A stretch of 64,000 bases of DNA. Origin: Paraburkholderia megapolitana (lineage in GTDB: Bacteria > Pseudomonadota > Gammaproteobacteria > Burkholderiales > Burkholderiaceae). This document shows positions 28,172 through 36,715 of the stretch, piece after piece (positions within the stretch are counted from its first letter, which is position 1; each line of letters begins with the position of its first letter). The stretch lies in contig NZ_CP041745.1 of the NCBI RefSeq assembly GCF_007556815.1, forward strand, positions 2,891,001-2,955,000, in the 5' to 3' direction. Below the pieces are notes generated by a model that was not told the origin of the DNA, made no database searches, and saw only the letters and a program-made list of their open reading frames with translations. A program made the translations under genes and the position numbers.

Positions 28172-28237
28172 TACAGCGCGGTGACGCGTTACGTTGACAT
28201 ACGATAAGCAGCAGTCCGCTCAAGGCGGGACTTTCGC

Positions 28238-28262
28238 AAGGCAGCTTCGGCTGCCTTTTTTT
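28238..28262 (+). terminator. Intrinsic terminator after the phosphoesterase gene
   Basis: Stem AAGGCAGC / GCTGCCTT with a TTCG tetraloop, followed by a T-run to 28262. It closes the phosphoesterase transcript. Confidence 0.9.
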
Positions 28263-28277
28263 ATCTCTGCGTGCCCA

Positions 28278-28553
28278 TCACTTTCCCGTAGCGAGCCGCG
28301 GACCGATCGTACGGCCCGATCCAAAGTCTGCAATCACTTTCGGCACCACACTCGCCGACGGCTGGATGCCGCGCGTCTGCACGTCCTCGAGGAACAGCAC
28401 GCGTGCGCGCCAGTATTCGAGTTGAATGTTGGCATCGATCACGCGCTGCTCCGCAGTGAACAGTTGCATGCGCGCATTGACCAGCATCGACGTTGCCGCT
28501 TTCTCGGGCGTGGGAGCACGTTGTTGCATCAACCGGCTGAGCCACTTTGCCAT
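28278..28553 (-). CDS. Conserved small protein, function unknown
   Basis: A 91-residue basic, soluble-looking protein beginning MAKWLSRLMQQRAPTPEKAA. The ATG at 28553 has a strong GGAGGT ribosome site, which favours a real gene over the longer frame to 28616. The middle (ARMQLFTAEQRVIDANIQLEYWRARVLFLE, shown here only in part by its ends ARMQLF and VLFLE) is probably one long helix. No family recognised. Confidence 0.7.
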   Translation of the reverse strand: MAKWLSRLMQQRAPTPEKAATSMLVNARMQLFTAEQRVIDANIQLEYWRARVLFLEDVQTRGIQPSASVVPKVIADFGSGRTIGPRLATGK

Positions 28554-28692
28554 GACGACCTCCGTTCTCGATGGGTACCGGATGGCACCCCGACGGGACC
28601 ATAGTAGGTAGCCCAATGCGATAAGGCGATGTCATTTAGCCAAAATTGACATTGCGTTTACGACTTTTACCTGGGGATTCAATTGGTTACAT

Positions 28693-29610
28693 TCAGGCCG
28701 GGTGGCTCAGCTTCATGAGGTCCCGCAGCGCTTGCAACGTTGCCGCGGGCGCTTCTTGCGGAATGTTGTGGCCGATACCGGGCAATACCCGGCGCTCGTA
28801 GTGGCCTCGAAAGTGTGCGTAATCGTTGTCCGTTCTGGCCGGTGGATCGACGCCGTCATCGGCGCCGCACAGTGAAATCGTGGGGACGTCGATGGCTGGT
28901 TGCTGACTTAGCTGGTACTCGATTTCTTCAAGCGCGGGATCGCCCGGCGCGTAGCCGTAGCGATGCCGATACGAGTGGATCACGACATCGACGAAATCGG
29001 GGTTGTCGAAAGAAGAAGACGTGCGCGCATAGGTGTCGTCGTCGAACGACCATGAAGGCGACCACAAGCGCCATAACAAACGGCACAGCGCCTCGCGGTT
29101 TGCCGTCAATCCGGCAACACCGCGTTGACCGTGAAAATAGTATTGATACCAGAACCGGTGTTCGGCTTCGGGATCGGCGGGAATGACGGAGCCTGGGATG
29201 TTCTGGATGTTGTAGCCATCGCCGGTGATAAGGCAGCGCACGCGTTCCGGCCAGAGCGCCGCGACGATGCAGGCGGCGCGGCCACCCCAGTCGTAGCCCA
29301 CCAGTGCTGCTCGGGGAATTGAGAGCACATCCAGAAGGTCGAGCAGATCGCGGGCGAGAGCGGCCTGTTGACCGGAGCGCATTACATCGCTGGAAATGAA
29401 TCGGGTGGGGCCGTAGCCGCGCAAGTAGGGGGTGATGACGCGGTGTCCGCTTGCCGAGAGTCCTTCTGCTACGTCGTCGTAGCCGCGCGGGTCGTAGGGG
29501 AAGCCGTGCATTAACACGACGGGATCGCCGGTTGGCGAGCCGCGCTCCTCGTATGCGAGATCGAGCATCGAGGTGCGGATATGGCGGATGGTGTTCATCG
29601 TGGCAGACAT
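28693..29610 (-). CDS. Alpha/beta hydrolase, epoxide hydrolase-like
   Basis: A 305-residue alpha/beta-fold hydrolase. The oxyanion HGFP motif is at residues 35-38 and the nucleophile elbow GYDWGG carries aspartate at 107, as in epoxide hydrolases and haloacid or haloalkane dehalogenases rather than serine esterases. The catalytic histidine is in PGIGHNIPQE near the C-terminus. The reaction is ester-intermediate hydrolysis of an epoxide or halide; the substrate is unknown. No signal peptide. The gene stands alone and faces the tRNA-Arg upstream. Confidence 0.88.
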   Translation of the reverse strand: MSATMNTIRHIRTSMLDLAYEERGSPTGDPVVLMHGFPYDPRGYDDVAEGLSASGHRVITPYLRGYGPTRFISSDVMRSGQQAALARDLLDLLDVLSIPRAALVGYDWGGRAACIVAALWPERVRCLITGDGYNIQNIPGSVIPADPEAEHRFWYQYYFHGQRGVAGLTANREALCRLLWRLWSPSWSFDDDTYARTSSSFDNPDFVDVVIHSYRHRYGYAPGDPALEEIEYQLSQQPAIDVPTISLCGADDGVDPPARTDNDYAHFRGHYERRVLPGIGHNIPQEAPAATLQALRDLMKLSHPA

Positions 29611-29642
29611 ACCAGAGCGTCTCCGGGATGCAGCGAGATTTT

Positions 29643-29717
29643 TGGCCCCCCCACGAGGAATCGAACCTCGATTTCAGGTTTAGAAGACCCGTGTTCTATC
29701 CGTTGAACTATGGGGAG
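29643..29717 (-). tRNA. tRNA-Arg (anticodon TCT)
   Basis: A 75-base cloverleaf on the minus strand with encoded CCA. Acceptor arms CTCCCCA / TGGGGGG, D-arm GTTCAACGGATAGAAC, anticodon loop CTTCTAA giving TCT, and T-arm CGAGG TTCGATT CCTCG are all in place. It reads AGA codons. Confidence 0.95.
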
Positions 29718-29796
29718 GCAAGACCGCGATTTTAACCGACTGCGCGTCCGCTGACGAGGTTGCTCTTCGATCGGGATCGCGCGCCGGCAAAAACCG

Positions 29797-30627
29797 TCAC
29801 ACCGGCGCCGGATGCAGCACGAACCAGCCGAGACACAACGCACCCGCGATCACGCAATACACGCCGAACGCCGCGAGCCGCCCGCGCCCTTCGAAATAGC
29901 GCATCAGGAAGCGCACGCTGAGGTACGCGGCGACCGCAGTGAGCACACCGCCAAGCACCGCATCGGCGAGGTGGCCAGGCGCATGAAACAGCTTCGGCAC
30001 TTCGAGCAGACCTGCCGCGAAGATGATCGGCGTGCCGAGCAGGAACGCGAACTCGGCGGCCTTCTCGGATGTGAGACCCGCCGCGTTGCCGGCGATCATC
30101 GTCAGACCGCTGCGCGAGAAACCCGGAATCAGCGCGCCAACCTGTGCAAGCCCGACGAGAAACGCCTGCTTGAACGTGAGCTTTTCAGGCGCAAGGTGCG
30201 CACGCGCGCGTTGCAGGCGATCGCCGAACCACAGCAGCACACCGTTCACAATCAGCGCGATCGCCACGATCCGCAGATCGTGGAACAGGTGCTCGAGCCG
30301 CTTCTCCAGCAACAAACCGACGATACCGGCGGGAATCGTGCCGATGATCAGCGCCCACATCATGTGGCCGTCGTCGTTAGGACGCCCGGCCAGCGACGCG
30401 AAAAAGCCGCGCACAAGCGCAACCCAGCGCTCGCGGAAGTACCACAACAGCGCGAGCGCCGTGCCCAGATGCAGCGCGACGAGAAACGGCAGCAGCTGCG
30501 GCGCATGTGCATCGATATGCATGCCAAACAGCGCGGGCACAAGCAGCGTGTGGCCGAGACTGCTGACCGGAAAGAGTTCGGTGACGCCCTGCAACACGCT
30601 CAGAAAAATCAGAAACCACAAGCTCAC
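29797..30627 (-). CDS. uppP: Undecaprenyl-diphosphatase
   Basis: A 276-residue inner-membrane phosphatase (BacA/UppP) that recycles undecaprenyl diphosphate for cell-wall and polysaccharide synthesis; overproduction of this family gives bacitracin resistance. The two catalytic-site motifs are [14 protein letters not shown] near the N-terminus and [10 protein letters not shown] later. I chose the GTG at 30627 ([14 protein letters not shown]) because an AGAGGG site precedes it and the length fits; the ATG at 30720 would add a basic 31-residue stretch not seen in the family. Confidence 0.95.
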   Translation of the reverse strand: MSLWFLIFLSVLQGVTELFPVSSLGHTLLVPALFGMHIDAHAPQLLPFLVALHLGTALALLWYFRERWVALVRGFFASLAGRPNDDGHMMWALIIGTIPAGIVGLLLEKRLEHLFHDLRIVAIALIVNGVLLWFGDRLQRARAHLAPEKLTFKQAFLVGLAQVGALIPGFSRSGLTMIAGNAAGLTSEKAAEFAFLLGTPIIFAAGLLEVPKLFHAPGHLADAVLGGVLTAVAAYLSVRFLMRYFEGRGRLAAFGVYCVIAGALCLGWFVLHPAPV

Positions 30628-30800
30628 GCGACGGCCCTCTTTGGTGAAAGTGTGAACGAACAGCGCGCCGGATCTCGCGATCCGGCGCCCGGAAGCGCAC
30701 CGATTATGACTGGCCCACAAGACAGCGCCAAGCGTTTGAGCTGAGATTTACGGAAATTTGCGGCGCTGCGGCACAACTCGATACGATTGTTACGTCGCAG

Positions 30801-30830
30801 AAAACACAAAGCCCGCCAGGGTGGCGGGCT
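30801..30830 (-). terminator. Intrinsic terminator after small membrane gene
   Basis: Stem AGCCCGCC / GGCGGGCT (30810-30817 with 30823-30830), followed on the minus strand by TTTGTGTTTT. It lies 38 bases after the stop of the 28-residue gene at 30868-30954. Confidence 0.8.
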
Positions 30831-30867
30831 TGCGGGGCGGCGGCAAATACGCCGGTTCGATCTCGCC

Positions 30868-30954
30868 TTAACGCGCGATCTGGTAGAAGAAATAGATTGT
30901 GCTGCCGGTGAACATACCGAACAGAGCAACACCCATTGCCATTGCGAGATCCAT
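30868..30954 (-). CDS. 28-residue single-span membrane peptide
   Basis: A very small gene whose ATG at 30954 follows a strong CGGAGG ribosome site at ideal spacing. The product is one hydrophobic span with a short basic end: MDLAMAMGVALFGMF, then TGSTIYFFYQIAR. A terminator follows 38 bases after the stop, so a short dedicated transcript is likely. Size and layout resemble small subunits of membrane complexes, but I do not recognise a family and infer no function. Confidence 0.7.
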   Translation of the reverse strand: MDLAMAMGVALFGMFTGSTIYFFYQIAR

Positions 30955-31160
30955 GATGCCTCCGGAAACTTGCTGGCCCGGCAGCAGGATTGACCGGGCG
31001 ATGGGACAGATTATCGGTAAGCCGATGCTCCACGTCACGCCCGCAGTTTCCCCAGAGAGGGTTTCCCCGTAGGACAAAGCAGCGCACAATCGGCAGCGCA
31101 CGCCGCACCCGGCGGTCCTCTTTCTTCAACGCCCCTAACTCCCTCTAACCCCTGCCCGCC

Positions 31161-32069
31161 ATGCCTGAAATCCAGCCTCCGCCCACCGTCGACCTCGCGC
31201 ACGGCGCATCCCTGCTCCGCTTCGCTCCGCAAGCGGGCGGTCGCCTGCTGTCGTGGCATATCGACGGCAAGCCCGTCATTCACTGGCCCGATCACGCGGA
31301 CTGGAGCCATCCCTCGAAAATCCGCGGCGGCAATCCGCTGCTGTTTCCGTTTCTCGGACGACACCGCGTCGACGGCAAAATCGGCTTCTGGCGCGATGCG
31401 CACGGCACGGTGCGCGAAGTGCCGATGCACGGTTTCGCCCGCGACTTGCCGTTCGACACCAAGGTCGCCGTCGACGGCCAAAGCCTGCATATGACGCTCG
31501 CCGACAGCGCCGCGACGCGCACCGGCTATCCGTTCGGCTTTCGCTTCGAAGCCGTGTACCGGCTCGCCGACGACCACACACTCGACGTCGAACTCACCAC
31601 CACCAACACCGGCGACACCGCGCTGCCCTACTACGCGGGCCATCACTTCTACCTCGAGCTGCCGCACGAACAACGTGGCGAAACCGTGCTCGAGCTGCCG
31701 CCCACCCAGCGCCGCTACCAGTTGCCGGACGGCTCGATCAGCGCCGCGGAACCCGGCGAGCCGCGCTATACGCTCGACGAAACGCGCATCATCGACCGCT
31801 TCCACTGTCTCGAGGGCGTGTCGGACCAGCCGGTACGGCTCATCGCGCCCGGCCTGAACCGCGTCGTGACGATCGATCTGCGGCGCCCCGGCTCGCTCGA
31901 CTGGTACGCGGTCACTACATGGACCGAAGCGCCGGATTCCGACTTTTATTGTGTCGAGCCGTGGCTCGGGCTGCCCGATGCGATTCACAACGGCCTCGGT
32001 CTGCGCCGGCTCGAACCGGGCCACAGCGAAACGGCCGCGCTGCGCATCAAGGTCGAGACGCTCCGCTGA
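31161..32069 (+). CDS. Aldose 1-epimerase family protein
   Basis: A 302-residue galactose-mutarotase-like beta-sandwich protein that probably interconverts sugar anomers, or acts on hexose 6-phosphates like YeaD. Features are the GGNPLLFPFLGR segment, the HGFARDLPF motif with the likely catalytic histidine, YYAGHHFYLELP with a second histidine pair, and a C-terminal CVEPWLGLPDA with the catalytic glutamate. No signal peptide. The GalM/YeaD split cannot be resolved by eye. Confidence 0.87.
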   Translation: MPEIQPPPTVDLAHGASLLRFAPQAGGRLLSWHIDGKPVIHWPDHADWSHPSKIRGGNPLLFPFLGRHRVDGKIGFWRDAHGTVREVPMHGFARDLPFDTKVAVDGQSLHMTLADSAATRTGYPFGFRFEAVYRLADDHTLDVELTTTNTGDTALPYYAGHHFYLELPHEQRGETVLELPPTQRRYQLPDGSISAAEPGEPRYTLDETRIIDRFHCLEGVSDQPVRLIAPGLNRVVTIDLRRPGSLDWYAVTTWTEAPDSDFYCVEPWLGLPDAIHNGLGLRRLEPGHSETAALRIKVETLR

Positions 32070-32191
32070 CCTGCGCTCACCATCCGCCGCCGCGCCGTTT
32101 TCGCGTGTCCGGATGCAAAACCGTTAGAATCGGACGTTTTGCCTCTGCCGCGTGATCGGGATCGGCGCGCGGCGGCGCTTTGCGAGGTCCA

Positions 32192-32920
32192 ATGCTGGGA
32201 ACAACAATCAGACGGCTCGCCTGCGTGCCGGTTACCGCTGTACTCGTCACGATGCTCGCCGCATGCGGTTCCGCGCCGGTCGGGCCAGGTTACTACCGCG
32301 TCGAACGCGGCGACACGCTTTCGAAGATCGCGCGCAGCAACCGGCAGTCGACGTCGAGCATCGCCCGCTGGAACAATCTGTCGAATCCCGATTCGCTCGA
32401 GGTCGGTCAGGTGCTGCGCGTCGCGCCGCCCGCCGGATCGGTGAGCACCGCGGGCAGCGCACGCGGCAGCGGCAGTACCGGCAGCACGCGGACGCCGGCG
32501 CCGAGTAGCGCGCCGACCGAAACCGCGGACGCGCCCGTCAGCGCACCTGCCACATCGATATCGCTGATCTGGCCGGCCAACGGCACGGTCGTGAGAACCT
32601 TCGACGGCAAGAACTCGAAGGGCATCGACATCACCAACACGGCCGGCACGCCGGTCGTCGCGGCGGCTGCCGGGTCGGTGGTCTATGCCGGGAACGGTTT
32701 GCGCGGCTACGGCAATCTGCTGATCATCAAGCACAACTCGGAATACCTGACCGCCTATGCGCATAACCGGGCGCTCTTCGTGAAAGAAGGTCAGGCGGTG
32801 ACGCAAGGGCAGAAGATTGCCGAAATGGGCGACACCGACAGCGACCGTGTGGTGCTGCACTTCGAGTTGCGCTATCAGGGGCGCTCGATCGACCCGTCGC
32901 GCGCCCTGCCGCCCCGCTAG
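32192..32920 (+). CDS. NlpD-like LysM / degenerate LytM lipoprotein
   Basis: A 242-residue lipoprotein. Signal peptide with lipobox LAAC; one LysM peptidoglycan-binding domain (GYYRVERGDTLSKIARSN to VGQVLRV, about residues 34-78); a Ser/Thr-rich linker; then a LytM (M23) domain to the end. The zinc ligands are missing: the site reads KNSKGIDITN and the HxH motif is LHFELR, as in NlpD and EnvC, which activate amidases without cutting cell wall. A role in cell separation through an AmiC-type amidase is inferred. The ATG at 32192 has a GAGGT site. It is not next to rpoS as nlpD usually is, so it may be a paralogue. Confidence 0.88.
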   Translation: MLGTTIRRLACVPVTAVLVTMLAACGSAPVGPGYYRVERGDTLSKIARSNRQSTSSIARWNNLSNPDSLEVGQVLRVAPPAGSVSTAGSARGSGSTGSTRTPAPSSAPTETADAPVSAPATSISLIWPANGTVVRTFDGKNSKGIDITNTAGTPVVAAAAGSVVYAGNGLRGYGNLLIIKHNSEYLTAYAHNRALFVKEGQAVTQGQKIAEMGDTDSDRVVLHFELRYQGRSIDPSRALPPR

Positions 32921-33058
32921 CGCGACACACCGCACGGGCCCGGGCACGCGTCGTGCTGCCAGCGGTGGTCATACCGCAATGGAGCCGCACGCGTAGAACC
33001 GCGCTCCATCGACGGCAGGACGCGGCACCGGGCCGCGTCCCACACCAGGACTTCCGCG

Positions 33059-33367
33059 ATGAAAACCGCACTCTGCGCGGCCGGCATCGCCGCGCTGACG
33101 CTGACGAGCCTCGCCGGCTGCTCCAGCACGACGACGCTCACCTATCTGCCTGACGGTCAGGCAGGCTTCGCCATCAACTGCAGCGGCAGCGACGCCAGCT
33201 CGAACTGGGGCGAGTGCTACAAGCGCGCAGGCGTTGCCTGTGGCGCGTATGGCTATGACGTCATTTCGAAGGATGTCGACAATGGGGCAACCGCGGGCGG
33301 TTCGCTCGGTGGACTGCTTGGAGCGAACGTCAAGAACCGGTCGATGGTGATTCGCTGCAAGCAGTAG
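33059..33367 (+). CDS. Small lipoprotein, function unknown
   Basis: A 102-residue lipoprotein with signal peptide MKTALCAAGIAALTLTS and lipobox LAGC. The mature part has four more cysteines, a CSGSDASSNWGEC segment and a glycine-rich GGSLGGLLGAN stretch near the end. Such proteins are common in Burkholderiaceae, with no known role. It follows the NlpD-like gene by 138 bases on the same strand. Confidence 0.75.
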   Translation: MKTALCAAGIAALTLTSLAGCSSTTTLTYLPDGQAGFAINCSGSDASSNWGECYKRAGVACGAYGYDVISKDVDNGATAGGSLGGLLGANVKNRSMVIRCKQ

Positions 33368-34002
33368 CCGCCACGACGGGCGTCCATCCGAGGTCCTACA
33401 AAAAAAGCCCGGCACGTGGCCGGGCTAACGGGGGTTCGGCGCATATCGGCAAAGGACCGGTTCACCATGCGCCGATTGGAAATCTAACAACGCATCTATG
33501 CACACGCAATCGATTAATTGTGTGGAAAATGTGTTGCGGCGCACGGAATACGCATTATGTGAATATAAATCGTTAAATTAACGCATCAAATCACACGATA
33601 TCATACGCGTCGTCACGGGAGATATTTTCATCTCGTTATTAACGTTATCCATCGCTAACGTATATGTGGTGGGCATTCGGCGAATATCGCGTTGCCCGGG
33701 AAATATAGCCAGGCACAAGGAGATCGTTAAATCGAAGCAAGCCCTCGAACTGCCGATAACTATCGTCCATTATTCGTACGCAAGCGCACCCATAAGAGAA
33801 CGCCGCTTGAATCCGTTAGACGGTGACACACGTCACCTTCCGTCCGCTTGCGCGGAATAAATGTCGCTGGAAGCGATTGATATAATCAGCTTAATGGGTT
33901 GTAAAAATCCGCGGAATGCGATGCGGACAGCGCAACAGACCCGTTTTGGCCGCGCGCCGATGGTTTATAGTAGCGGCCGCTGTCCGAATCCCACTGATGC
34001 TC
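33368..34002. other. AT-rich gap
   Basis: 635 bases. After the hairpin at 33406-33426, the stretch 33480-33900 is clearly richer in A and T than the flanks, with no frame supported by a ribosome site. It may hold regulatory sequence for the DUF2288 gene or be a remnant. Nothing else seen. Confidence 0.5.
33400..33426 (-). terminator. Hairpin with T-run on the minus strand
   Basis: Stem AGCCCGGC / GGCCGGGCT (33406-33413 with 33419-33426). The T-run lies on the minus strand at 33400-33405. The gene before it is on the plus strand, so this hairpin either ends an unseen minus-strand transcript or stops readthrough in both directions. Confidence 0.6.
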
Positions 34003-34311
34003 ATGACCCTGCCCGCCTCCTCCCACACTCCGCTGTACGCCAAACTGCTCGCGGAAACCGCACAGATCGGCTGGTCCGAACTCGAGCGTTTCTTTGCGCG
34101 CGGCATGCTGCTGCGCGTTGCCGGCGACCTCGATCTCGTGAGCGTGGCCGAAGCCATTGCCGGCGACGACGCCGCGCAAGTTACACAGTGGCTATCGGCG
34201 GGGCTCGTCGAGCGCGTCCAGGCCGACACAGCCGCCGATTTCGCCGCCCGCGATCCGAACCTGTGGGCCGTCGTCGTCTCGCCGTGGATCTGCGTGCAGG
34301 AACGCGCCTGA
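34003..34311 (+). CDS. DUF2288 family protein
   Basis: A 102-residue soluble protein matching DUF2288: SHTPLYAKLLAETAQIGW at the start, the FFARGMLLRV segment, and the C-terminal LWAVVVSPWICVQE. Function unknown. I chose the ATG at 34003; two bases earlier in-frame codons at 33997 and 33916 are possible but would add a non-family hydrophobic stretch. Confidence 0.82.
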   Translation: MTLPASSHTPLYAKLLAETAQIGWSELERFFARGMLLRVAGDLDLVSVAEAIAGDDAAQVTQWLSAGLVERVQADTAADFAARDPNLWAVVVSPWICVQERA

Positions 34312-34465
34312 GCAACGCCGGGGCACCACACGGTGTCGCACATTCCATGCATATTCCACGCGTATTCCAGTTACCGCTTGAATCAAGCGCATACAAATCG
34401 CATAGCCAATTCGTGCTCGAATAGCTGCAGCCCGTGGTCTCCGCGCGAACAGTGCTCGCGGGTCA

Positions 34466-34502
34466 GAAGCTCCGGCGTGCCCGCGCCGGAGCTTCGCCTT
34501 TT
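34466..34502 (+). terminator. Intrinsic terminator, probably of the DUF2288 gene
   Basis: Perfect 12-bp stem GAAGCTCCGGCG / CGCCGGAGCTTC followed by a CCTTTT run on the plus strand. It is 155 bases after the DUF2288 stop and close to the end of the convergent lipoprotein gene. Confidence 0.75.
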
Positions 34503-34520
34503 GCGATGTCCTGTTCCCGA

Positions 34521-34706
34521 TTACTTCGGTGTGTCAGCGGCAGATGGCGTGGCGATCGCCGGCGGCCGGTCGTCGGTGGGTACGCCGTGATAGTCGGGCG
34601 GGTCCTTCGGCGGCGTGCGATGAGCGGTGGATGAACCGTCGGCGCAACCCGCGACGGACAGAATCAGGGACGAAAACAGCGGGACCAGCCATGCGGCGCG
34701 ATTCAT
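34521..34706 (-). CDS. Small proline-rich lipoprotein
   Basis: A 61-residue lipoprotein: MNRAAWLVPLFSSLILS signal, lipobox VAGC, then a short Pro/Asp-rich tail (HRTPPKDPPDYHGVP). The ATG at 34706 matches the signal-peptide start; the ribosome site is weak. Role unknown. Confidence 0.65.
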   Translation of the reverse strand: MNRAAWLVPLFSSLILSVAGCADGSSTAHRTPPKDPPDYHGVPTDDRPPAIATPSAADTPK

Positions 34707-34869
34707 AAATTCTCGAAGCAAGGGAATGTGAAAACCACAGGTACAAACGACCGCGGCCCTGCAGTCTACCCGCAACGCAGCATGCACGACGACAAGCCGG
34801 CACGCTCCTTTCCCTTTGCTGCAACTGACCTACCATGTACGCATGGCCGCATTGCGAAAGGAGGCTGCC

Positions 34870-35043
34870 ATGGAAGCAGAAACAATCGCCGGACTGATCG
34901 GCCTTGGCGTCGGCGTACTGGTGCTGATCGCGCTGTCGGTGTTCGAATCGCGCAATTACCGACGCGAGCACGGCGGCGAAAGCATGACGCACCACTGGCT
35001 GGCCGAGCATCACATGCTCGACTGGATGCGGCGCAAGCACTAA
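34870..35043 (+). CDS. 57-residue membrane protein
   Basis: One membrane span (GLIGLGVGVLVLIALSVF) followed by a basic, His-rich tail (HHWLAEHHMLDWMRRKH). The ATG at 34870 has a strong AAAGGAGG ribosome site, better than the in-frame ATG at 34816. Not recognised; the tail could face the cytoplasm by the positive-inside rule. Confidence 0.72.
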   Translation: MEAETIAGLIGLGVGVLVLIALSVFESRNYRREHGGESMTHHWLAEHHMLDWMRRKH

Positions 35044-35212
35044 CCCTCGCTTGTTCCGCGATCGCGCGAATCGCCCGGTAGGCCGTTAAGCCTGCACTGC
35101 ACACGCGATCCGTACTGCCGGCATTTTCCCGTCGGCCCCGATCGTGCGGGCCGCGTTCTCTTGTTGTTGTCATCCGCAGCGCAGCACGCGACGTCGCAGG
35201 TTCGCTGCGCGA

Positions 35213-35830
35213 CTAGACTCCCGCCTTCGCCAGAATCACGATCGACACGCCCAACGCGCTGTGTTGCGTATCCTCATTGCGATACGAATGCGGCACGTGA
35301 CCGGGAAACGCCAGCACATCGCCTGCTTCGAGCCCGTGCCGCTCGCCCGCGACGAACACGGCAACGCGTCCGTCGATACAGCTGAAATACTCACGCGTGC
35401 CCGGTAGATGCGGCGTGCCGCGCATATAGCCGCCTGGAATGAAGGACATCGTTTCGAGGATGCCGTCCGGCATCGGTTCCGGTACGAGCGGCCGGATCGT
35501 CAGCCCATTGCCGCGGTTCTGCACCGACACTTCGGCCGCCGCCCAGCGACGCACTTTCGCGCGCGGCGATGCAAGCAGTTCGTCGAGCGGCGCGGCAAGC
35601 GCACCCGCCACCTTCATCAGCACTGCCAGCGACGGATTGCCCTCGCCCGACTCCAGATTCGCCACCGTCGAGCGCGGCACACCCGATGCCTTCGCCAGCC
35701 CCTCCTGCGTCAACGCGCGCGCGTGCCGCAGCGCGACGAGATTGCGCGCGAGATGCTGCGCGGCGCGCGTGACGTCGTGAGCCTGATCGTCGGCGGGTTC
35801 TTCTGCAGCGGGGGGAACGGTTTCGTCCAT
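35213..35830 (-). CDS. XRE-type regulator with C-terminal cupin
   Basis: A 205-residue regulator: an XRE helix-turn-helix at about residues 28-85 (RHARALTQEGLAKASGVPRSTVANLE) and a cupin sensor domain at about 125-200, with HSYRNEDTQHS as its metal- or ligand-facing strand. PuuR-like and similar regulators share this layout and bind small effectors. It is divergent from the SDR gene, with 121 bases between them, and probably controls the SDR/QueA-like pair. Confidence 0.9.
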   Translation of the reverse strand: MDETVPPAAEEPADDQAHDVTRAAQHLARNLVALRHARALTQEGLAKASGVPRSTVANLESGEGNPSLAVLMKVAGALAAPLDELLASPRAKVRRWAAAEVSVQNRGNGLTIRPLVPEPMPDGILETMSFIPGGYMRGTPHLPGTREYFSCIDGRVAVFVAGERHGLEAGDVLAFPGHVPHSYRNEDTQHSALGVSIVILAKAGV

Positions 35831-35951
35831 CGTATCGACTTTCCGACAAGGGGTTGGACATCGCGCTCGGTTGAACGACGACGCGTTCCTATTATCAGGC
35901 CATCGAGCCAGCGCGACTCACGCGCGGCTCTCATCCACTACGGAGCATGGC

Positions 35952-36713
35952 ATGACCTCGTCGATCGATACGCTCGCAGGCATTCGCGTCGCCCTCACGG
36001 GCGGCACCTCGGGGCTCGGCCTCGCACTGATGGACGAACTGCTCGCGCGCGGCGCACACGTTGCCTTCGTCGCGCGGCACGCAGACCGCGTTGCGGCTGT
36101 TACGGCGGCGCGGCAGAAAGTTGTCGGGCTGGTCGGCGATATCGCGAAGAAGGACGACATCTATCCGCTTGCGCTGCAGATCAGCGGCGTGCTGGGCGGC
36201 GTCGATGTGCTGGTGAACAACGCGTCGTCGCTGGGACCGGTGCCGCTCGCACCGCTCGCCGATACCACTTGCGAGGACCTCGAAGCCGCGCTGGCCGCGA
36301 ACCTGCTCGGCCCGTTTCGCTTGACGAAAGCACTGCTCGGTTCGCTGGCCGCCGCTGCACGCGAACGCGGCGGCGCAGTCGTGCTGAACGTGTCGAGCGA
36401 TGCAGCTGTCGAGCCTTATCCGACGTGGGGTGCCTACGGCGCAAGCAAGGCAGCGCTACGGCACATGACGCGAATCTGGAATCTCGAGCTTGCTACGCAG
36501 CGCGTGCGTTTGCTGTCGCTCGATCCTGGCGATATGGATACGCCGCTGCATGCGCTCGCCGTGCCGGATAGCGACCCTGCCGGGCTCAAGGCACCCGCGG
36601 TTGCGGCGCGCGAGATGGCCGATACGATCGAAGCTGCACTGCGCGAGTTGCGCACGCCGGATGGGTCGAGTTCGAATGGCTCCAGCAATGTCGACGCGTT
36701 GGCGAGGGCCTGA
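35952..36713 (+). CDS. Short-chain dehydrogenase/reductase
   Basis: A 253-residue SDR. The NAD(P)-binding motif TGGTSGLG is at residues 17-24, the NNASS segment follows VDVLV, the catalytic serine is in NVSSDA, and YGASK gives the YxxxK pair. The ATG at 35952 follows CGGAG. The stop is 2 bases before the QueA-like gene, so they are one operon. The substrate is not known. Confidence 0.9.
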   Translation: MTSSIDTLAGIRVALTGGTSGLGLALMDELLARGAHVAFVARHADRVAAVTAARQKVVGLVGDIAKKDDIYPLALQISGVLGGVDVLVNNASSLGPVPLAPLADTTCEDLEAALAANLLGPFRLTKALLGSLAAAARERGGAVVLNVSSDAAVEPYPTWGAYGASKAALRHMTRIWNLELATQRVRLLSLDPGDMDTPLHALAVPDSDPAGLKAPAVAAREMADTIEAALRELRTPDGSSSNGSSNVDALARA

Positions 36714-36715
36714 CG

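Noticed and set aside
33666..33860. A 64-codon frame in the AT-rich gap
   Set aside because: Non-ATG start, no ribosome site and no recognisable features.
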